Origin: Glomus cerebriforme
Lineage: Eukaryota; Glomeromycota; Glomeromycetes; Glomerales; Glomeraceae
Direction of reading: 5' to 3'
Length of the DNA: 64,000 nucleotides
NCBI GenBank assembly: GCA_003550305.1
Contig: QKYT01000311.1
Location: 52,724 to 116,723 of the forward strand
Each line of letters opens with the position of its first letter. Position 1 is the first letter of the stretch. Below are positions 60,685 to 64,000 of the stretch, in pieces. The notes under the pieces are model-generated. The model worked only from the letters and a program-made list of their open reading frames with translations. It ran no database searches and was not told the origin of the DNA. The position numbers were made by a program, and so were the translations under genes.

Positions 60685-61507
60685 AATAATTACTTTAATT
60701 ATAATAATTAAAAAAAATTAATATTTTAGTTATTATTTTAAATATTCTATATTTTTTTTTGTATTAATTATTTTTATTTTTATTTTTTTAATAAGTTAAT
60801 CATATTTATTATATTAGTATTTATCAGATAAATATATTATATAAATTATAAATATATCTTCTATTATAAAAAATGTAACTTATTATATGAGATAATGGAT
60901 TTGCAAAGGTGAAATATAATATTAATATTTTCTTAACCAAAACTAATCTTTATATTTTATTTAAATATTTTCTGATTCTATACTATATGATTTTTAACAT
61001 ATCTGCCAATCTGCATAATGTATATAATAGTTTTAATGGAGAAATTTCCCATCAAACATTATTAAAATATCACATGCAATTCCACAAATCGGTAGATATG
61101 ATGTTTATTAATTAATTAACTAAATATATTTTGCTAATTTATTAATTTTTTTTTGTATTAATTATTAAATATTTATTAATATAAATTAAGCAATAAATTT
61201 TTTATTAATTTATATAGCAATATATTAATTTATATAATTTAATATATATACTATATTGGAGCAACTCTTCCTGCTGATTCTTATACTATTTTTCTAAAGA
61301 AATTTTGGAAGAAAAGTTGTTCTTTTTGCTATTTTGCACTAAGAAAACAGTTTTTTAGTCTTAGAAAAAGTTGTTCTACATCACTGAAGTTAATTAAAAA
61401 GGTTTAAAAAGTTTGAAATATAGTCTCTAACTTACCAAGTTTCTTTACAAGTCAGGTTTACAATAATTTTTAATCACCTATATCTTTCTTTATGTTAATA
61501 TTTGAAA
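60685..61507. other. AT-rich spacer, possible small gene remnant
   Basis: No clear gene. The plus-strand frame at 60909-61115 ends with LHNVYNSFNGEISHQTLLKY and HMQFHKSVDMMFIN, whose composition is less AT-driven than its surroundings. It may be a transposase fragment, but I cannot name it. Confidence 0.3.
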
Positions 61508-61620
61508 GGCCATTTAGTATTCTAAGGTACCTTTTACGAGCACAAGACGGATGGGTTGAACTTATGGCTACTTCTGATGAACCCAAAAGTGAACCTAACA
61601 TAAAATTATTTTAGAAGTAA
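61508..61620. repeat. Dispersed repeat beginning GGCCATTTAGTATTCTAAGG (copy B)
   Basis: Matches the repeat at 9069-9180 in the same orientation over about 110 bases with moderate divergence. Confidence 0.5.
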
Positions 61621-61927
61621 ATAGCTTTTCACAAAGTTGAAACATGAGCTTAGTGCAGCAGAAAAAGTCTTTTCTGATATATATATTTGGTGAAAATTTT
61701 CTTTATTATAATTTATTTTCATTTTTGTTGGTAGAAAGGTGATAGGACATTAGTTTTTTTATACTTGTGAAGATAAATTAGATTTCCCAGTTGGAAAGTA
61801 TACCTTATCTCATCACCTTTGTATTAGACCTCCTTGAGTTTATTTCACATTATACCAATTATAGAATTTTAGTACTCTAAGCGGAATGGGATATTAGAAA
61901 AATTGATTGACAGTTGATCATCTATTA

Positions 61928-62474
61928 CATTGGACAAAAACTGATCTATCTTATAGATAACTTATAAATATCGGGTATCCAAAATGCAGAAAATCTGCTA
62001 TATATCAGGTACCCAATATGTATACTATAGAATTAAAAAAAATACAATTTATTAATTATCTTGCTATCTAGTGATCATAAAAAGATAAAATATAACTCAT
62101 TCGATTTGCCTCATTGAGACGTATTGAATGGTACTAATTTTGCATTTCTAGGTATGATAGATGCTGAGATATTTGATAAATTATAAAAAAATAAACAAAA
62201 AATACCAATTTGTCAAATATCTTGACATCTATCATACCTAGAAATATGAAATTAGTACTATTCGATATGTCTTAGTAAGGTGAATCGAATGAGCTATATT
62301 TCATTATTTTATAATTACTGGATAGTGAAATAATTAATAAATTGTATTTTTTAATTCTATAGTATACATACTGTATTAGTTATTTAATATATAGCAAATT
62401 TTCTGCATTTTAGGTACCCGATATTTATAAGTTATCTGTAAGATATCTGTAAGATAAATCAGTTTTTGACCAGT
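61928..62474. mobile_element. 547-bp near-perfect palindrome (foldback MITE), copy 2, inverted
   Basis: It runs from CATTGGACAAAAACTGATCT to CAGTTTTTGACCAGT. It is the same family as 9944-10484 and almost collinear with it, but the loop (ATAAACAAAAAATACCAATT) is the reverse complement of the loop of copy 1, so this copy lies in the opposite orientation. A small direct duplication (GATATCTGTAA twice, near 62445) lengthens the right arm. Confidence 0.78.
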
Positions 62475-62559
62475 ATTGATGATTGGTTTTCTTATTATAA
62501 CACATTCTCTAAGTTTTAATCTCATAGTGATAATCCCTTTTTTTTGTCTCTTAAAATGA

Positions 62560-63590
62560 CATCATATTTAGGTATTATTAGAAAAATCAAAAAAAGTTAA
62601 AAAGATGTAGAAGATTTGGTATAAGATCAGTTTACATTAACATAGGATCTTGGTGGGAGTAGTTGCATTGTTGGGTGTTATTTTTTATAATAGGTATATC
62701 AAGAATAAAGATTTTTAAATAGAAACAAGTTGAATGGTTATAAACTCATAGTATATAAATACATATTCACTTTAAGGTAAGCAGTCAGCTCGATTCACAG
62801 AAAAATATCTGGCAGTACTATTAGAAATTGGCCTATTATGGAGGACTACCATCAGGATGGATGGTATAAGAATTTAGTTTTTTTCAATGAGATTGGCTAA
62901 ATATTTGGTAATGGTCTTTAGATAAAACAGTATAAGCAATCAACTCAATTCATCTGAAGTATCTATTAGGATAACCAGATATTGATTCTAGTGAAATAGA
63001 AGAATTGCTTGAAGTAGGATTAGTTTAGTTTCTTTATTTGTATTTTAGTATTAGTTATTTTAGATAATTTCTTCTTCCTAGAGGTTGATACTAGCAACTG
63101 GCTTCTTTAAATTTTCTTATAAAAGAGGTAAGATTTCTTTTATAATATTTTGTGCTAATTTGAAGACCTGAATGTATAGTTCTATGGATATCCTTTATCC
63201 TGAAGATTGATACTAGTAACTGATTTTCAGAATCTCACTAATGTTTCGTACTAGTTTGAAAACTCATGATGTTGAGGAAGATTCAGGTAAACTAAACAAA
63301 AGGTATTTTATTTAACAGAAAAATTCAGAAAAACTGGTTTAAAGGATTTATTTTGATATCTAGTACTGGGATATGATAGAGAAGATTCAGGGTATATCTT
63401 ATCTAAAGAGGCTCAGTAATGCAGCCTCACTCTGAGAACTTATATGATATACTAAGTATAATAAGTTGGGCATTTCTGCTTTCAATGTAGAGAAAGAGAG
63501 CTTATATAATTATAATTATCCATTTTTGTAATTTGTATTATCACAGTCTTTACATTAATAAATTTGATTATTCAACTTGTCTTCAAAAAA
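62560..63590 (+). repeat. Retroelement-like repeat with LINE-type 3' tail
   Basis: Scattered short open stretches (GKQSARFTEKYLAVLLEIGL near 62780) are separated by stops. An internal degenerate duplication, GATACTAGCAACTGGCTTCT (63088) and GATACTAGTAACTGATTTTC (63210), is present. The stretch ends ATAAATTTGATTATTCAACT, TGTCTTC and poly-A at 63582. The end of the dead LINE at 31.55-31.6 kb has the same AATAAATAC..TTTAACTTGTCTT(A)n layout, so this is probably the 3' portion of a related element. Confidence 0.5.
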
Positions 63591-64000
63591 AAAATATACA
63601 TATACTATATTATTATTTATTATTTATTATCAATCGGTGGTCATTTCAGATCACGTGTCGATCACTAATTAAAAATTGATCGGCAAATAAATTACACGAA
63701 ATACCTGTCTAATATAACGTGATTTTTTTTTCAAGCAACATGCCCAAACTTTGACGAACTTCTATTTTTTATATTTTGATTTATATATTTTAATACTTTT
63801 TTTTTACAATAAGTCACTTTTAAAAAAACTTTATTATATANGACTTTCACCTATTTTTTTGGCTTTAACCTCCAGATGTAACCCCTAAACGAAAAATAAA
63901 TACAGTTTTAAATTACCAATTATACGTAATTTTTTACGCGCAATCGAGTTGCTTAGGCTTTAAAAGGTGATTAAATTAGTAATTTTTGTGGTAATTGAGA
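63591..64000. other. Right edge, no gene seen
   Basis: AT-rich. A GATCACGTGTCGATCA near-palindrome lies at about 63649-63664, and the last 150 bases (ACCTCCAGATGTAACCCCTA, ACGCGCAATCGAGTTGC) are less AT-rich and may approach the next gene outside the window. One N is at 63841. Confidence 0.35.

Overview
The window reads as nuclear DNA of an arbuscular mycorrhizal fungus, most like Rhizophagus (Glomeromycotina). This is an inference from three things: very high AT content, intron-rich genes with short GTAAG...TAG introns and several exons of 6-21 nt, and large amounts of decayed transposon DNA, including gene families I know from Rhizophagus. No search could be run. All exon models were read by eye from splice sites and checked for phase.

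Layout. 1-4449: an SPX/ankyrin Pho81-type phosphate regulator (minus, runs off the left edge) and a small NTF2-like DUF1348 protein (minus). 4450-20400: a repeat-rich block with nested miniature elements (7343-8163, 8355-8705, 9185-9420, a 541-bp palindrome at 9944-10484). It also holds a cluster of broken genes at 10.7-18.8 kb: an A32-like packaging ATPase relic, coiled-coil and unidentified proteins, and a double zinc-finger protein. 20447-21640: a retropepsin-like protein and a small membrane protein. 23687-25792: 6-phosphogluconate dehydrogenase. 25.8-36 kb: AT-rich repeats, a foldback element, a dead LINE with an RNase H domain, a minisatellite broken by a 425-base assembly gap, a dead MULE/FAR1 transposase, and a small intact five-exon gene that I do not recognise.

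37.0-54.8 kb is the gene-dense island. It contains a HAD phosphatase (pseudouridine-5'-phosphatase type, minus) divergent from an ACMSD-type amidohydrolase (plus), a C2H2 zinc-finger protein (minus), the 21-exon large subunit of the nuclear cap-binding complex (plus), an AlkB-like dioxygenase (minus) and an SS18/Snf11-like SWI/SNF subunit (plus). 54.8-64 kb returns to repeats: a dead P-loop ATPase of the Crinkler-associated kind, a complete 2.62-kb terminal-inverted-repeat transposon with a 4-bp target duplication, a second inverted copy of the 540-bp palindrome, and a repeat whose 3' tail matches that of the dead LINE at 31.6 kb.

The intact genes are mostly housekeeping (phosphate sensing, pentose phosphate, tryptophan/kynurenine, RNA cap binding, chromatin remodelling). 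They are not an operon-like system. The most novel material is the transposon content: the 58-60.7 kb element, the A32-like ATPase cluster, the palindromic elements, and the orphan five-exon gene at 35.75 kb.
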